A stretch of 64,000 nt of DNA from Lachnospiraceae bacterium (GCA_017439665.1 JAFSIS010000070.1:1-64000), one strand, 5' to 3'. Counted from the stretch's first letter, positions 26,111 to 34,288 are shown. A program made the numbers and translations. Notes: generated by a model from the sequence alone, not told the origin.

Positions 26111-27375
26111 TAGACAACGGCTCCATATTCTTCAATCATTTTTCGTAAATCTGCTTTTTGGGTTACGGCTTTCTCCAGCATATCCATAAGTCGCCGTATT
26201 CCCTGAAATCCATACATTCCCTCATCTGCGGACAGATCCACCACATAGTCGCTCTGTCGAAGATAGGCTCCTTCAAAGCCGATGGCAACAGCGTGAGTGG
26301 AGAAATTCTCCCTCCTGGCAGAGCGATGATGCCTGGGCTGGGTAATGGTGATGGAGGGATAGTTCTCCAGAAGATACTGATAAGCCTCCTTATCTCCTTC
26401 CAAAGCATCCTGGGCGATGACTTCCGTTACGTTGAAGCCGTAGCCTAACAGAGCCTTAGCCAGGCTGAAGGGACGGACAACAGCGCTGTCGGAAACCAGG
26501 ATGGGAATATCCTTTAAGGTCTCTTTTGTCTGCAGGATGGCAGCGCGTGTTTTGGCTTCCTCAGCCTCAAGATCGAAAGAGGTAAGGGCGCAGCTATCGG
26601 TTTCAAGAAGCTTCTGCCACTGCCGGTAGATTTCCCGGATTTCCTCTATTTCATAGGAAGTCATACTGATTACGGAGACAGTACCGAAGTGCTTATCCAT
26701 GTATCGGGAGGCAAATTTTCCGGCGGGGCAGGTGACCAGATTATACTTACTTTTTCCGAGCTCACAGAAATCTGTATGGCGGTCGTAGTCAGCCATCTGA
26801 CGAACCTTACAGCTGTACGCTGCAAAAAAAGAAAAAAGTTCACTTTCAGGATCGATGGGAGCAAAGCTTCCCAGAAGGTTAACGGCCAGTTCAGAAGCCG
26901 GCTCTTCGGTCTGAATAGTAGAAAGCATGGACTGAATGGTGGTAACCAGGGGCGGCTTCTTCGTTTCTGCAGCGATGGGATTCATGTGGCAGGCTCTTAC
27001 GGTGATTCCGGGATGCTTTTGCTCTACCTGCCTGGCCAGACTGTCGATATCGGTTCCAATGAAGTCGTCGATGCAGGGAACGAATAAAAAGAGAACCTTG
27101 ATGGTATCATCCTCTGAAAGCAGCTCCTCGGCGCCCTCCAGAATCACATTGTCATAGCCGGTAACTACATCCGCAGGGGTGATGTACAGATAGGAGGTTC
27201 TGTCCTTGTAGCCGTGTTGAATGGCGCCAAGGGCTCCATGACGAAAACAGGCAGAGGGGCAGATGAACATCAGATGGCTTTCCGGCACCAGAGCAGCTAC
27301 ACGGATGATCCCCCAGCCTCCATGTCCGGGGGAGGTATAATTAAGAGTTTTTTCAAAGCAATGATCTACACACAT
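26110..27375 (-). CDS. Nitrogenase-like component 1 subunit (NifD-like)
   Basis: 421 residues. Candidate cluster ligands are the N-terminal Cys2/Cys6, CPSAC (39, 43) and FVPCIDDFIGTDI (Cys101), the last matching the third P-cluster Cys motif of NifD. YNLVTCPAGKFASRYMDKHFG aligns with the NifD block NLVHCYRSMNYI, so Cys216 sits where the FeMo-cofactor ligand Cys275 lies. The N-terminus has none of the extension found in true NifD. AAGGAGT is eight bases from the ATG, and the gene overlaps the NifH-like gene by ten bases. No FeMo-co assembly genes are near, so classical nitrogenase activity is unlikely. Confidence 0.85.
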   Translation of the reverse strand: MCVDHCFEKTLNYTSPGHGGWGIIRVAALVPESHLMFICPSACFRHGALGAIQHGYKDRTSYLYITPADVVTGYDNVILEGAEELLSEDDTIKVLFLFVPCIDDFIGTDIDSLARQVEQKHPGITVRACHMNPIAAETKKPPLVTTIQSMLSTIQTEEPASELAVNLLGSFAPIDPESELFSFFAAYSCKVRQMADYDRHTDFCELGKSKYNLVTCPAGKFASRYMDKHFGTVSVISMTSYEIEEIREIYRQWQKLLETDSCALTSFDLEAEEAKTRAAILQTKETLKDIPILVSDSAVVRPFSLAKALLGYGFNVTEVIAQDALEGDKEAYQYLLENYPSITITQPRHHRSARRENFSTHAVAIGFEGAYLRQSDYVVDLSADEGMYGFQGIRRLMDMLEKAVTQKADLRKMIEEYGAVV

Positions 27376-28139
27376 TTCCGATACTCCTTTTCTTCGCAGA
27401 TATCCATAATCGTTTCGGCAAGCTTCATATAGTCTGCGGCAATATCAGAATCAGGAAAGGCTTCAATCACGGTTTTTCCCATATCCTCAGCCCTCTGCAC
27501 AGCATCGCTGCGGCGGATATTCTGGATGATCTGATGACCGCTTTCGCTGGCAAATTGCTGTACTACCTCTTTTTCATTTTTTACCTTTCTTTCATTTAAA
27601 ATAATACCGGAGACGCGCGCATAGCCCCGGTTTTTAAAATTATCCACGGCACGGGAGATATTGTCCGCAGCAAAAAGTGCCATCATTTCTCCGCTGGTTA
27701 CGATGAAGACATGTTCTGCATATCCGTCCCGGATGGGCATGGCAAAGCCGCCGCAGACAACGTCGCCCAACACATCATAGAGGACGATATCCGGCTGATA
27801 TTCTTCAAAGGCTTCTAATTCTTCCAGCTTCTGAAGGGCAGAAATGATACCCAGACCTGCGCAGCCGATACCGGGAGTAGGACCGCCGGCCTCTACGCAG
27901 AGCACACCGTTATAGCCTTCGTAGACAATGTCAGTAAGAGAAACATCTTCGCCCTTTTCCTTAATTTGATCCAGCACCGTCCTGATGGGCTGATGATTCA
28001 ACAGATTCTTTGTGGAATCAGCCTTGGGATCACAGCCGATCTGCATAACCTTGTAATGCTTACTGAGGGCGGCAGCCAGATTGGATGTGGTGGTGGACTT
28101 TCCTATACCGCCTTTACCGTAGATTGCAATTTTAATCAT
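27366..28139 (-). CDS. NifH/BchL/CfbC-like reductase
   Basis: 257 residues. GKGGIGKST (residues 8-16) is the P-loop and GCDPKADST the switch region. Cys93 (GIGCAGLG) and Cys129 (GDVVCGGF) are the two ligands with which a homodimer holds one 4Fe-4S cluster. It is shorter than nitrogenase NifH (~290) and nearer in size to CfbC. It is an ATP-driven electron donor for the two component 1 genes that follow. Translation is coupled by overlap. The promoter carries a Crp-type palindrome at about -66 and a TTAG-N6-CTAA box over the -10. Confidence 0.92.
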   Translation of the reverse strand: MIKIAIYGKGGIGKSTTTSNLAAALSKHYKVMQIGCDPKADSTKNLLNHQPIRTVLDQIKEKGEDVSLTDIVYEGYNGVLCVEAGGPTPGIGCAGLGIISALQKLEELEAFEEYQPDIVLYDVLGDVVCGGFAMPIRDGYAEHVFIVTSGEMMALFAADNISRAVDNFKNRGYARVSGIILNERKVKNEKEVVQQFASESGHQIIQNIRRSDAVQRAEDMGKTVIEAFPDSDIAADYMKLAETIMDICEEKEYRKCV

Positions 28140-28185
28140 GGAGCTTTTTCCTTCCTTTTGTGAATGTGATTAGTAAGTAAAATGA

Positions 28186-28199
28186 TTAGTTATAGCTAA
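28186..28199 (-). promoter_or_regulatory. TTAG-N6-CTAA operator overlapping the nifH-like -10 region
   Basis: TTAG-TTATAG-CTAA, a perfect 4-bp inverted repeat (five with flanking A/T) resembling the core of DtxR/IdeR-type metal-repressor boxes. It covers the minus-strand -10 TATAAC. The same motif occurs at 29606-29619. Confidence 0.5.
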
Positions 28200-28216
28200 T
28201 TAAAGTATGCTTACAA
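28189..28216 (-). promoter_or_regulatory. Predicted promoter of the nitrogenase-like operon
   Basis: On the minus strand TTGTAA (28216-28211), a 16-base spacer, TATAAC (28194-28189). Confidence 0.5.
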
Positions 28217-28239
28217 TAACATATATCAGGGAACGCTTC

Positions 28240-28255
28240 TGTTGCATTTGCAACA
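28240..28255 (-). promoter_or_regulatory. Crp/Fnr-type palindrome upstream of the nitrogenase-like operon
   Basis: TGTTGCA-TT-TGCAACA, perfect 7-bp arms, centred about 66 bases before the predicted start. This is near the class I activator position. A 15-of-16 arm match recurs at 29662-29677. Confidence 0.6.
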
Positions 28256-28270
28256 CAAAGGGGAAAAATA

Positions 28271-28304
28271 GCAAAAAGACCGGAAATGATCTCCGATCTT
28301 TTGC
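28271..28304 (-). terminator. Terminator after binding lipoprotein 1
   Basis: On the minus strand GCAAAAGATCGGA and TCCGGTCTTTTTGC form a stem followed by T residues, so the nitrogenase-like genes have their own promoter. Confidence 0.6.
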
Positions 28305-28312
28305 CTGCCTGT

Positions 28313-29509
28313 CTATGAAGATACTCCATCAGCACTGGAGCGGGAAGGTGAATACATTGCTTCTATCTGTTCATCCGTCAGGTCCACGTTGTGGTATTCC
28401 CTGAAATAGTCCTTGGTTATGGCATGAATATCCACGTCCTCAAACAGATCGGGATATACGGTTTTGGCAAACCACTGCAGGGTAACAGGGGTATCAGCAC
28501 CGGGAGTATATGTACGGTAAAGTCCAAGGGGCATCTTGTAAACCTGCTTATTCTTCACTGCATTGACGGTACTCCAGTCGTCACTTCCTATAGCATTGGT
28601 GTAAAGATCCTCAGGGAGTGCCTCAGTGAAATTGGTGATGATGATCATGTCAGGATTCCATTCATAAACCTGTTCCATGTTAATGGCAATAGCCCCTACA
28701 CCTTCAGCGTCTTCAGCTACATTGACGGTTCCAGTGGCCTCGCACCAGTATTGTCCGAAGAAAACAGGACCGGAGGTCGTCATCGTTTCCTCACTGTAGT
28801 TAAAAAGAATCATCACCCGCTTCTTTTCCTCATCAGGAAGGGCAGAAACTCTCGCCTGAATATCTTCATAAGTCTTATGGCTGTATTCGGATATACGCTG
28901 TGTCAGCGGGTTTTTGCCAAAAATTTCATCAAAAAGGGCAATCCACTGATCATAGGTTTCCACCACATTGTAGTCCCAATTGGAAACGGAGAGAGTTACA
29001 GCAGGGATTCCCACATCTCTGAGAGCCTGTGCCTGCTCGGCCCCTACTCCGATAACAATATCCGGCTCCAGCTTTAACAATTCTTCCAGATTGACCTCCT
29101 GTCCATCAATAAAACCTGTTTCGGCTTCCAGAATTTCAGGGAAAAGTTCGCTTAAAAGTCCACTTTTGGCAGCGCCCATGGAAGCCGGATGCATACCGAC
29201 GATTTTTTCGGCACCTCCCAGATAGACGGTGAGTACGGAGGCTAGGGGAAGTGTGTTTCCAACTACGATTCGGTCAATTTTATCGGGGATTTCCACTTCA
29301 GCACCGGCATGGTCGATAATCGTTCGGGTAACGGCTTCTGAACCTTTGGAGGTCTCAGCTTCAGTGGATACAGCTTCACCGGAGTCAGACACGGAGTTCT
29401 GTACGGCGGCAGTTTCGGAAGAGGGACTTACCGCAGAGGTGGTCTCAGCGCAGCCGGTCAGGCCAAGGGCCAGGGTCAGGGTCAAACAAAGTGACAATAT
29501 ACGTTTCAT
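28313..29509 (-). CDS. Metal-chelate/tetrapyrrole ABC binding lipoprotein 1
   Basis: 398 residues. The signal peptide ends in the lipobox LTGC, followed by a Ser/Glu/Ala-rich tether (to ~60). Then comes a two-lobe FecB/BtuF-like periplasmic-binding domain (EIPDKIDRIVVG, LEPDIVIG, PLGLYRTYTPGADTPVTLQWF). It is a clear paralogue of the lipoprotein at 33.07 kb. The family binds ferric chelates, haem, cobamides or molybdate-like ligands outside the membrane. It lies first in the minus-strand run, before the NifH-like gene, with the same promoter architecture. The ligand is unknown. Confidence 0.9.
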   Translation of the reverse strand: MKRILSLCLTLTLALGLTGCAETTSAVSPSSETAAVQNSVSDSGEAVSTEAETSKGSEAVTRTIIDHAGAEVEIPDKIDRIVVGNTLPLASVLTVYLGGAEKIVGMHPASMGAAKSGLLSELFPEILEAETGFIDGQEVNLEELLKLEPDIVIGVGAEQAQALRDVGIPAVTLSVSNWDYNVVETYDQWIALFDEIFGKNPLTQRISEYSHKTYEDIQARVSALPDEEKKRVMILFNYSEETMTTSGPVFFGQYWCEATGTVNVAEDAEGVGAIAINMEQVYEWNPDMIIITNFTEALPEDLYTNAIGSDDWSTVNAVKNKQVYKMPLGLYRTYTPGADTPVTLQWFAKTVYPDLFEDVDIHAITKDYFREYHNVDLTDEQIEAMYSPSRSSADGVSS

Positions 29510-29567
29510 CTTTTTTTCCTTTCTTTTGCTGTGGGCACAGCTTTTTTGATTAAATTACTTCGAATAG

Positions 29568-29596
29568 TTGCCAAACCCAAATACCTGTGGTATGAT
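29568..29596 (+). promoter_or_regulatory. Predicted promoter of the Crp/Fnr regulator gene
   Basis: TTGCCA (29568-29573), a 17-base spacer, TATGAT (29591-29596) on the plus strand. Confidence 0.55.
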
Positions 29597-29605
29597 ATCC
29601 GAGAA

Positions 29606-29619
29606 TTAGCAATAACTAA
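29606..29619. promoter_or_regulatory. Second TTAG-N6-CTAA operator, in the divergent SBP1/regulator region
   Basis: TTAG-CAATAA-CTAA. On the minus strand it lies about 13 bases after a TTGTTA -35-like element (29638-29633), matching the layout of the nifH-like promoter. Confidence 0.5.
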
Positions 29620-29661
29620 CCAAAGTTATCCATAACAATACCATGGAGGATAGAATCTGTA

Positions 29662-29677
29662 TATTGCAAATGCAACA
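29662..29677. promoter_or_regulatory. Second TTGCA-type palindrome in the regulator leader
   Basis: TATTGCA-AA-TGCAACA. Its centre is 57 bp from the TTAG box centre; at the nifH-like promoter the distance is 55 bp. It also lies before the chosen start of the Crp/Fnr gene, so it may give autoregulation. Confidence 0.55.
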
Positions 29678-29693
29678 TATAGAAGATGGAATA

Positions 29694-30362
29694 ATGATAA
29701 AATATCTCAATACGTTAAAAAGCGTATGCCTTTTTCGGGATTTATCTGAGGATGCAATACTGCTGATCGTTCGATCAAAGGCCTGTTTTTTGAAAAGCTG
29801 TAAAAAGGGAATCAGCATCTATGGCTTTCATCGGGACGGTACCTTTCCGGGAATCATTCTGGAAGGTGCTGCGGATGTTCTTCAGCCTTCGGTTCAAGGG
29901 CATGAGGTCATCGTCAACAGACTGACGGCGGGCAGCAGCTTTGGCTTTTCTTATGCCTGTGCAGGAGAGGAAAACAGGATAAACGATATCCGGTGTGTAG
30001 TCGATTCTCAGATTCTGTTTATGGATATATCGATGCTGCTTAAGGGGGACTGCCTTCCGGCAAGCCTGGAAACCCAGTTGCTGAAGAATCTTCTTCAGCT
30101 TCTGGCTGAGGGAGCCATCATATTAAATTCCAGAGTACAGGTTCTTGGGCAGAAAACACTGAAGGAAAAGCTGCTGACTTATTTTGAACAGCTGGTTGAA
30201 AAAAGCGGCTCTCGTAAGCTTGAGCTTGATTTTAACCGGGAAGAGCTGGCTGCCTTCTTATGTTCGGAAAGGAGCTCGGTCAGTCGTGAGCTGTCCAAGC
30301 TGTCGGAAGAGGGGAAAATCCGTATTCGGGGGAATCAAATTGAGCTGCGGGGAGATCCTTAG
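29694..30362 (+). CDS. Crp/Fnr family transcriptional regulator
   Basis: About 222 residues: an N-terminal cyclic-nucleotide-binding-like beta-roll (~15-130), a dimer helix, then a Crp-type helix-turn-helix (REELAAFLCSERSSVSRELSKLSEEG). Several Cys occur in the N-terminal half (SVCLF, KACFLKSCKKG), so sensing of redox, metal or a small ligand is possible. There is no clear Fnr N-terminal Cys cluster. An in-frame ATG at 29643 has no ribosome site and would translate the palindrome, so I prefer 29694. It is divergent from SBP1 and probably controls the nitrogenase-like and transport genes. Confidence 0.85.
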   Translation: MIKYLNTLKSVCLFRDLSEDAILLIVRSKACFLKSCKKGISIYGFHRDGTFPGIILEGAADVLQPSVQGHEVIVNRLTAGSSFGFSYACAGEENRINDIRCVVDSQILFMDISMLLKGDCLPASLETQLLKNLLQLLAEGAIILNSRVQVLGQKTLKEKLLTYFEQLVEKSGSRKLELDFNREELAAFLCSERSSVSRELSKLSEEGKIRIRGNQIELRGDP

Positions 30363-30483
30363 CTGTAAGTAGTTTAAGATAAATTGAATGATGCCGGGAT
30401 TGTGGGAGAGCGAAGCACGAAGCAATCCGTAAGACATCTTTTAACCGCAATATCATTGAATTAGGAAAGGAAAGAGGAAGAAA

Positions 30484-31965
30484 ATGAGAAAAGAAATGAG
30501 TTTTAAGGGAGTAAATGCCGAGAAACCCTTTGCATGGGAGAAGCTGAATGAATATGGGAAGATCGCCTACATTGGTTCCTGGAAGGACGGCTTCAGTGAC
30601 AGAAGAGCTTACCGGGAAATTGTGGATCATCCGCTGTACAGGCATGTTATGGAATTTGTGGATCTATACGAAGAGATGGACACGATTATACTGGAAAAGT
30701 ATTCTGCAGTGGTGATTCCAGCCATGGTAGACGAAGTATATCTGCATAGATATGTGAATAAAATCAGAGCCTATCTGGACAATGGGGGTGCAATTCTCAG
30801 TTTCATGCAGAATTTTACCGGAATTCTTCCGAATAACACCGGCTATATTGCAAGTCCTCTGGCAATTAAGGACAGAGAGGTACATTTTGCGGATACCCAA
30901 AGCAGTACATACATCTTTGACGGAATCAGAGAGTATGACGTGAATTTCCGCAGAGGAGTAAAGGGATTTTTTAACAGAGGCTACTTTGAGCTGGATAGCT
31001 TCGCCCAGGAAGAGAAGCCGGAGCTTCTTCTTGTGGATAACGAAGGAAAATGTGTGGCCTATGTAGACAGAAGCTCGACCAACGGCATTATTCTTGCAGC
31101 AGCAGCCTCTGATCTGTTGGGTTATGGACTCTTTGACAATACAACGGCAAGACGGATGGGAGTTAACCTGTTGGAGTGGCTTACCGAAGAACTTCAAAAG
31201 AAGGATTATCATACCTTGCGGAAAGAACGAAAATTTGTTAATGATGAAATGAATACGGAAGTGGTTTTTGATTACGGCAGCAGTGAAACAGGCAGGGACG
31301 GACTGAAAAATGCGGTGATCACCGGAGGTATGGCCTTCCATCAGAAATTTTTCCGGAATAAGAATGGGAAGTATGCCGATTTCTACAACAAAAGGGTCTA
31401 TGCTGCGGATATGGGAGACTTTCGGTTTGCGGACTATGACTATGTAGTGTTGGCCTCTAACCTAAATGCAAAATTTTTACTTCCTTATAAGGAAGAAATC
31501 CTGGAATATCTGGAAAATGGGGGACACATCGTTTCTCTGGGAGACAGCATGAAGGAGTATCTGCCTAATATCAGATGGCAGAGTTATCCGACCAATTTCT
31601 GGTGGTGGAGAATGGAAGGAGCGGATATGCCCTTATACGCAGTGGAAAGCAATGATGGAGGAAAGACTTTCGTCAAGCAGCCGGAAAGGACGAAGGAGGG
31701 ACTTTTCTCAAAGATTGATGTTCGGGTGGCCAAATGGCATTGTCATGGGGCCTTTTATCCGCCGGCAGAATCAGAGAGCATTCTGGTCAACGAACTGGAT
31801 GAGGCGATCATCTATAAGGATTTAAGCTTTAAGGGAAATCTGTATGTGATGTCCCTGGATCCGGACTACCATTTCGGACAGGGCTTTATGCCGACGACTG
31901 AGCCCTTCTTTGATGCCCTGATGGAGTGGATTGAGGAGGATATCCAGGCAGGAAGAAGGAGCTAA
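30484..31965 (+). CDS. Unrecognised 493-residue protein, two GATase/flavodoxin-like halves
   Basis: No family recognised with certainty. There is no signal peptide or membrane helix. Two similar segments suggest an internal repeat of a class I glutamine-amidotransferase-like (ThuA-like) fold. These are YSAVVIPAMVDEVYLHRYV then LDNGGAILSF near residue 80, and YDYVVLASNLNAKFLLPY then LENGGHIVSLGD near residue 320. The nucleophile Cys of true amidotransferases is not seen. WHCHG at ~420 could bind metal. AGGAAAGGAAAGAGG precedes the ATG. It lies between the Crp/Fnr gene and the FecCD permease (the next ATG is ten bases away), so it is cotranscribed with the importer and may handle its ligand. 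Confidence 0.75.
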   Translation: MRKEMSFKGVNAEKPFAWEKLNEYGKIAYIGSWKDGFSDRRAYREIVDHPLYRHVMEFVDLYEEMDTIILEKYSAVVIPAMVDEVYLHRYVNKIRAYLDNGGAILSFMQNFTGILPNNTGYIASPLAIKDREVHFADTQSSTYIFDGIREYDVNFRRGVKGFFNRGYFELDSFAQEEKPELLLVDNEGKCVAYVDRSSTNGIILAAAASDLLGYGLFDNTTARRMGVNLLEWLTEELQKKDYHTLRKERKFVNDEMNTEVVFDYGSSETGRDGLKNAVITGGMAFHQKFFRNKNGKYADFYNKRVYAADMGDFRFADYDYVVLASNLNAKFLLPYKEEILEYLENGGHIVSLGDSMKEYLPNIRWQSYPTNFWWWRMEGADMPLYAVESNDGGKTFVKQPERTKEGLFSKIDVRVAKWHCHGAFYPPAESESILVNELDEAIIYKDLSFKGNLYVMSLDPDYHFGQGFMPTTEPFFDALMEWIEEDIQAGRRS

Positions 31966-31975
31966 GGAGGTACAC

Positions 31976-32989
31976 ATGAAAAAAAATTTAGTCAGGCAGG
32001 GAGCCTGGGTGTTTGGAGTAACTGTTGCCTTGATCACGGTGATGATCGTGGCCATGGGAATTGGTCGGTATGGAATCAGTGTAAGGCAGATTATCAATAC
32101 ACTGCTTCCTGAGGCCTGGGCCTTTGAGGAGATCGATCCTAATGTAAAAACCGTAATTTATTCGATTCGTCTGCCCAGAGTTATTATTGCAGCTTTAGCG
32201 GGAGGCGGACTGGCCGTATCGGGTACAGCCTTTCAGAGTATATTTTCCAATCCACTTGCAACACCGGATACCCTGGGCGTGGCAACAGGGGCTTCCTTCG
32301 GGGCAACTATGGGAATTATGCTGGGCTTTGGCTCAGTAGGGATTCAGAGCTTTGCCTTTCTTCTGGGAATCTGTTGTGTAGGTCTGGTTTACTTTATCAG
32401 CAGGATAAAGGGCGAAAGCACGATGATGATGATTATTCTTTCCGGCATGGTGATCAGCTCCCTGTTTAATGCCCTGGTATCTCTGGTAAAGTATGTGGCA
32501 GACCCACAGGATACACTGCCGGAGATTACCTTCTGGCTGATGGGAAGTCTGTCGGGAATAGGCTTTAAGGATCTTATGCTGGGAAGTCCTTTTATTCTGA
32601 TCGGAATGCTCATCATCTTCTTTTTACGGTGGAAGCTAAATACCCTGTCTCTCCATGAGGATGAAGCGAGATCATTGGGGGTAAATGTGAAGCTTATTCG
32701 CTCCTTAAGTATTATTGCAGCAGCCATGATTACCGCATCCGTAGTATCTTTATGCGGTAATATTGGCTGGGTGGGTCTTCTTGTGCCCCATGTTTCCCGC
32801 ATGATTTTTGGAAATGATAATAAGAGTGTGGTCCCGGCAAGTATTGGCTTCGGTGCGATTTTTATGGTAATCATCGATACCATCGCAAGAAGTGCAACGG
32901 CGGCTGAAATTCCCATTTCAATATTGACGGCAGTAGTAGGGGCTCCGTTTTTTATCATTCTGTTAAGAAAAACGGGTGGAATCCGTTAG
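31976..32989 (+). CDS. ABC permease, FecCD/BtuC type
   Basis: 337 residues with about nine to ten helices. Conserved family blocks are RLPRVIIAALAGGGLAVSGTAFQSIFSNPLATPDTLGVATGASFGA and CGNIGWVGLLVPHVSRM. AAGGAGG before MKKNL fixes the start. These permeases work as homodimers with a FecE/BtuD ATPase and import iron chelates, haem or cobamides. Its likely ATPase is at 24.07 kb, at the far end of the opposite-strand operon, so the importer is split around the nitrogenase-like genes. Confidence 0.93.
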   Translation: MKKNLVRQGAWVFGVTVALITVMIVAMGIGRYGISVRQIINTLLPEAWAFEEIDPNVKTVIYSIRLPRVIIAALAGGGLAVSGTAFQSIFSNPLATPDTLGVATGASFGATMGIMLGFGSVGIQSFAFLLGICCVGLVYFISRIKGESTMMMIILSGMVISSLFNALVSLVKYVADPQDTLPEITFWLMGSLSGIGFKDLMLGSPFILIGMLIIFFLRWKLNTLSLHEDEARSLGVNVKLIRSLSIIAAAMITASVVSLCGNIGWVGLLVPHVSRMIFGNDNKSVVPASIGFGAIFMVIIDTIARSATAAEIPISILTAVVGAPFFIILLRKTGGIR

Positions 32990-32997
32990 GAGAAAGC

Positions 32998-33026
32998 TTG
33001 ACAGAAGAGGTGTATTAATATATCCT
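32998..33026 (+). promoter_or_regulatory. Possible promoter of binding lipoprotein 2
   Basis: TTGACA, a 17-base spacer, TATCCT, between the permease stop and the second lipoprotein. Confidence 0.45.
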
Positions 33027-33071
33027 AACAGAAGTAAGTTAAATCTAATCAAATGAAAGAAGGAGAATATC

Positions 33072-34256
33072 ATGAAGAAAAAATTGGCATCTATTGTGTT
33101 GATGCTGGCAATTTCCGTTGGAATCCTGGGGTGCACAAGTACATCTGATTCAGGGGAAAAAGCCCAGGGAACAACAGCAGAAGTTGCTTCAGAAACTGTG
33201 ACAGAAGCAGAGAGCAGCAAAGAAGGATCTGCTCAGGCTGAAGAAGGAGCGACCAAAATCATTATTGATAATGAAGGCAATGAAGTGGAAATCCCCACAC
33301 AGATCGACAGGATTGTGGTAACGGCCTGGCAGATTCCGGCACCGTTGACCGTTTACCTGGGCAGTGCGGAAAAAATCGTAGGAATTGCCCCTCAATCTAT
33401 GGCGGCAGCAGAGAACAGTGTATTGAGTGTCGTTTATCCTGAGATTTTAAATGCCTCCACTGCCTTTTATGATGGCTCAAACCTGAATATTGAGGAGCTG
33501 CTAAAGCTGGATCCGGATATTGTTATCGGACCTACAGGAGATATGGCACAGAGCATTCGTGATCTGGGTATTCCGGTAGTTTCCATTTCTACCTCCAGAT
33601 GGGGCGGAGACGTAGTTACCACTACGGAAGAGTGGCTGAAGCTTTTTGAGGATATTTTCGGAGAAAATGAGATTGCCGAAAAGGTACAGGAATATAACAA
33701 AAAGGTTCAGGCTGAGATTGAAAAGCGGGTATCCGGTTTGTCTGAGGATGAGATCAAGAAGGTGATGTTCCTCTTTAATTATGGAGAAGAAACGATTTCT
33801 ACTCCTGCCAATGGTCATTTCGGACAGGCCTGGAGCAATTATGCAGGTGCACACCATGCAGCAGCAGAAATTGAGGGGACAGGTCAGGCTACAATCAATA
33901 TGGAACAGATCTATGAGTGGAATCCGGATGTAGTTCTGATCACTAACTTTAATTCAGCCCAGCCTGAGGACCTGTACAATAATACGATCGGAAATTATGA
34001 CTGGAGTTCTATCAATGCAGTACAGAATAAAGAGGTATATAAAATGCCCTTAGGTTGGTATCGTTCCTACACTCCCGGTATTGATGTAGGTGTTACGATG
34101 CAGTGGATTGCCAAGACAATCTACCCTGATCTGTTTGCAGATGTAGATATCGAAGAGGTAACGAAGGAATATTTCTCAAGCTGCTTCGGTATCGAACTGA
34201 CCGATGAACAGATTGAGAAGATCTTTAATCCACCAAGTGCAGCAAGTGCATATTAA
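33072..34256 (+). CDS. Metal-chelate/tetrapyrrole ABC binding lipoprotein 2
   Basis: 394 residues with a lipoprotein signal (ILGC) and a Glu/Ser-rich tether. The FecB-like domain is closely similar to binding lipoprotein 1, sharing VYLG-AEKIVG, INMEQ-YEWNPD and KMPLG-YR-YTPG blocks. AAGGAG precedes the ATG. It follows the permease by 82 bp and ends in a strong terminator. Two paralogous receptors with a single permease suggest two related ligands or two expression states. Other possible ligands include corrinoids, haem, siderophores and molybdate. Confidence 0.92.
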   Translation: MKKKLASIVLMLAISVGILGCTSTSDSGEKAQGTTAEVASETVTEAESSKEGSAQAEEGATKIIIDNEGNEVEIPTQIDRIVVTAWQIPAPLTVYLGSAEKIVGIAPQSMAAAENSVLSVVYPEILNASTAFYDGSNLNIEELLKLDPDIVIGPTGDMAQSIRDLGIPVVSISTSRWGGDVVTTTEEWLKLFEDIFGENEIAEKVQEYNKKVQAEIEKRVSGLSEDEIKKVMFLFNYGEETISTPANGHFGQAWSNYAGAHHAAAEIEGTGQATINMEQIYEWNPDVVLITNFNSAQPEDLYNNTIGNYDWSSINAVQNKEVYKMPLGWYRSYTPGIDVGVTMQWIAKTIYPDLFADVDIEEVTKEYFSSCFGIELTDEQIEKIFNPPSAASAY

Positions 34257-34288
34257 AGAAAGACTCATCACAATACTGAAAATGTACA

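Noticed and set aside
24069..28139. True nitrogen-fixation operon
   Set aside because: No nifB, nifE or nifN is present, the component 1 subunits are short, and one P-cluster Cys motif is lost, so only a nitrogenase-like role is supported.
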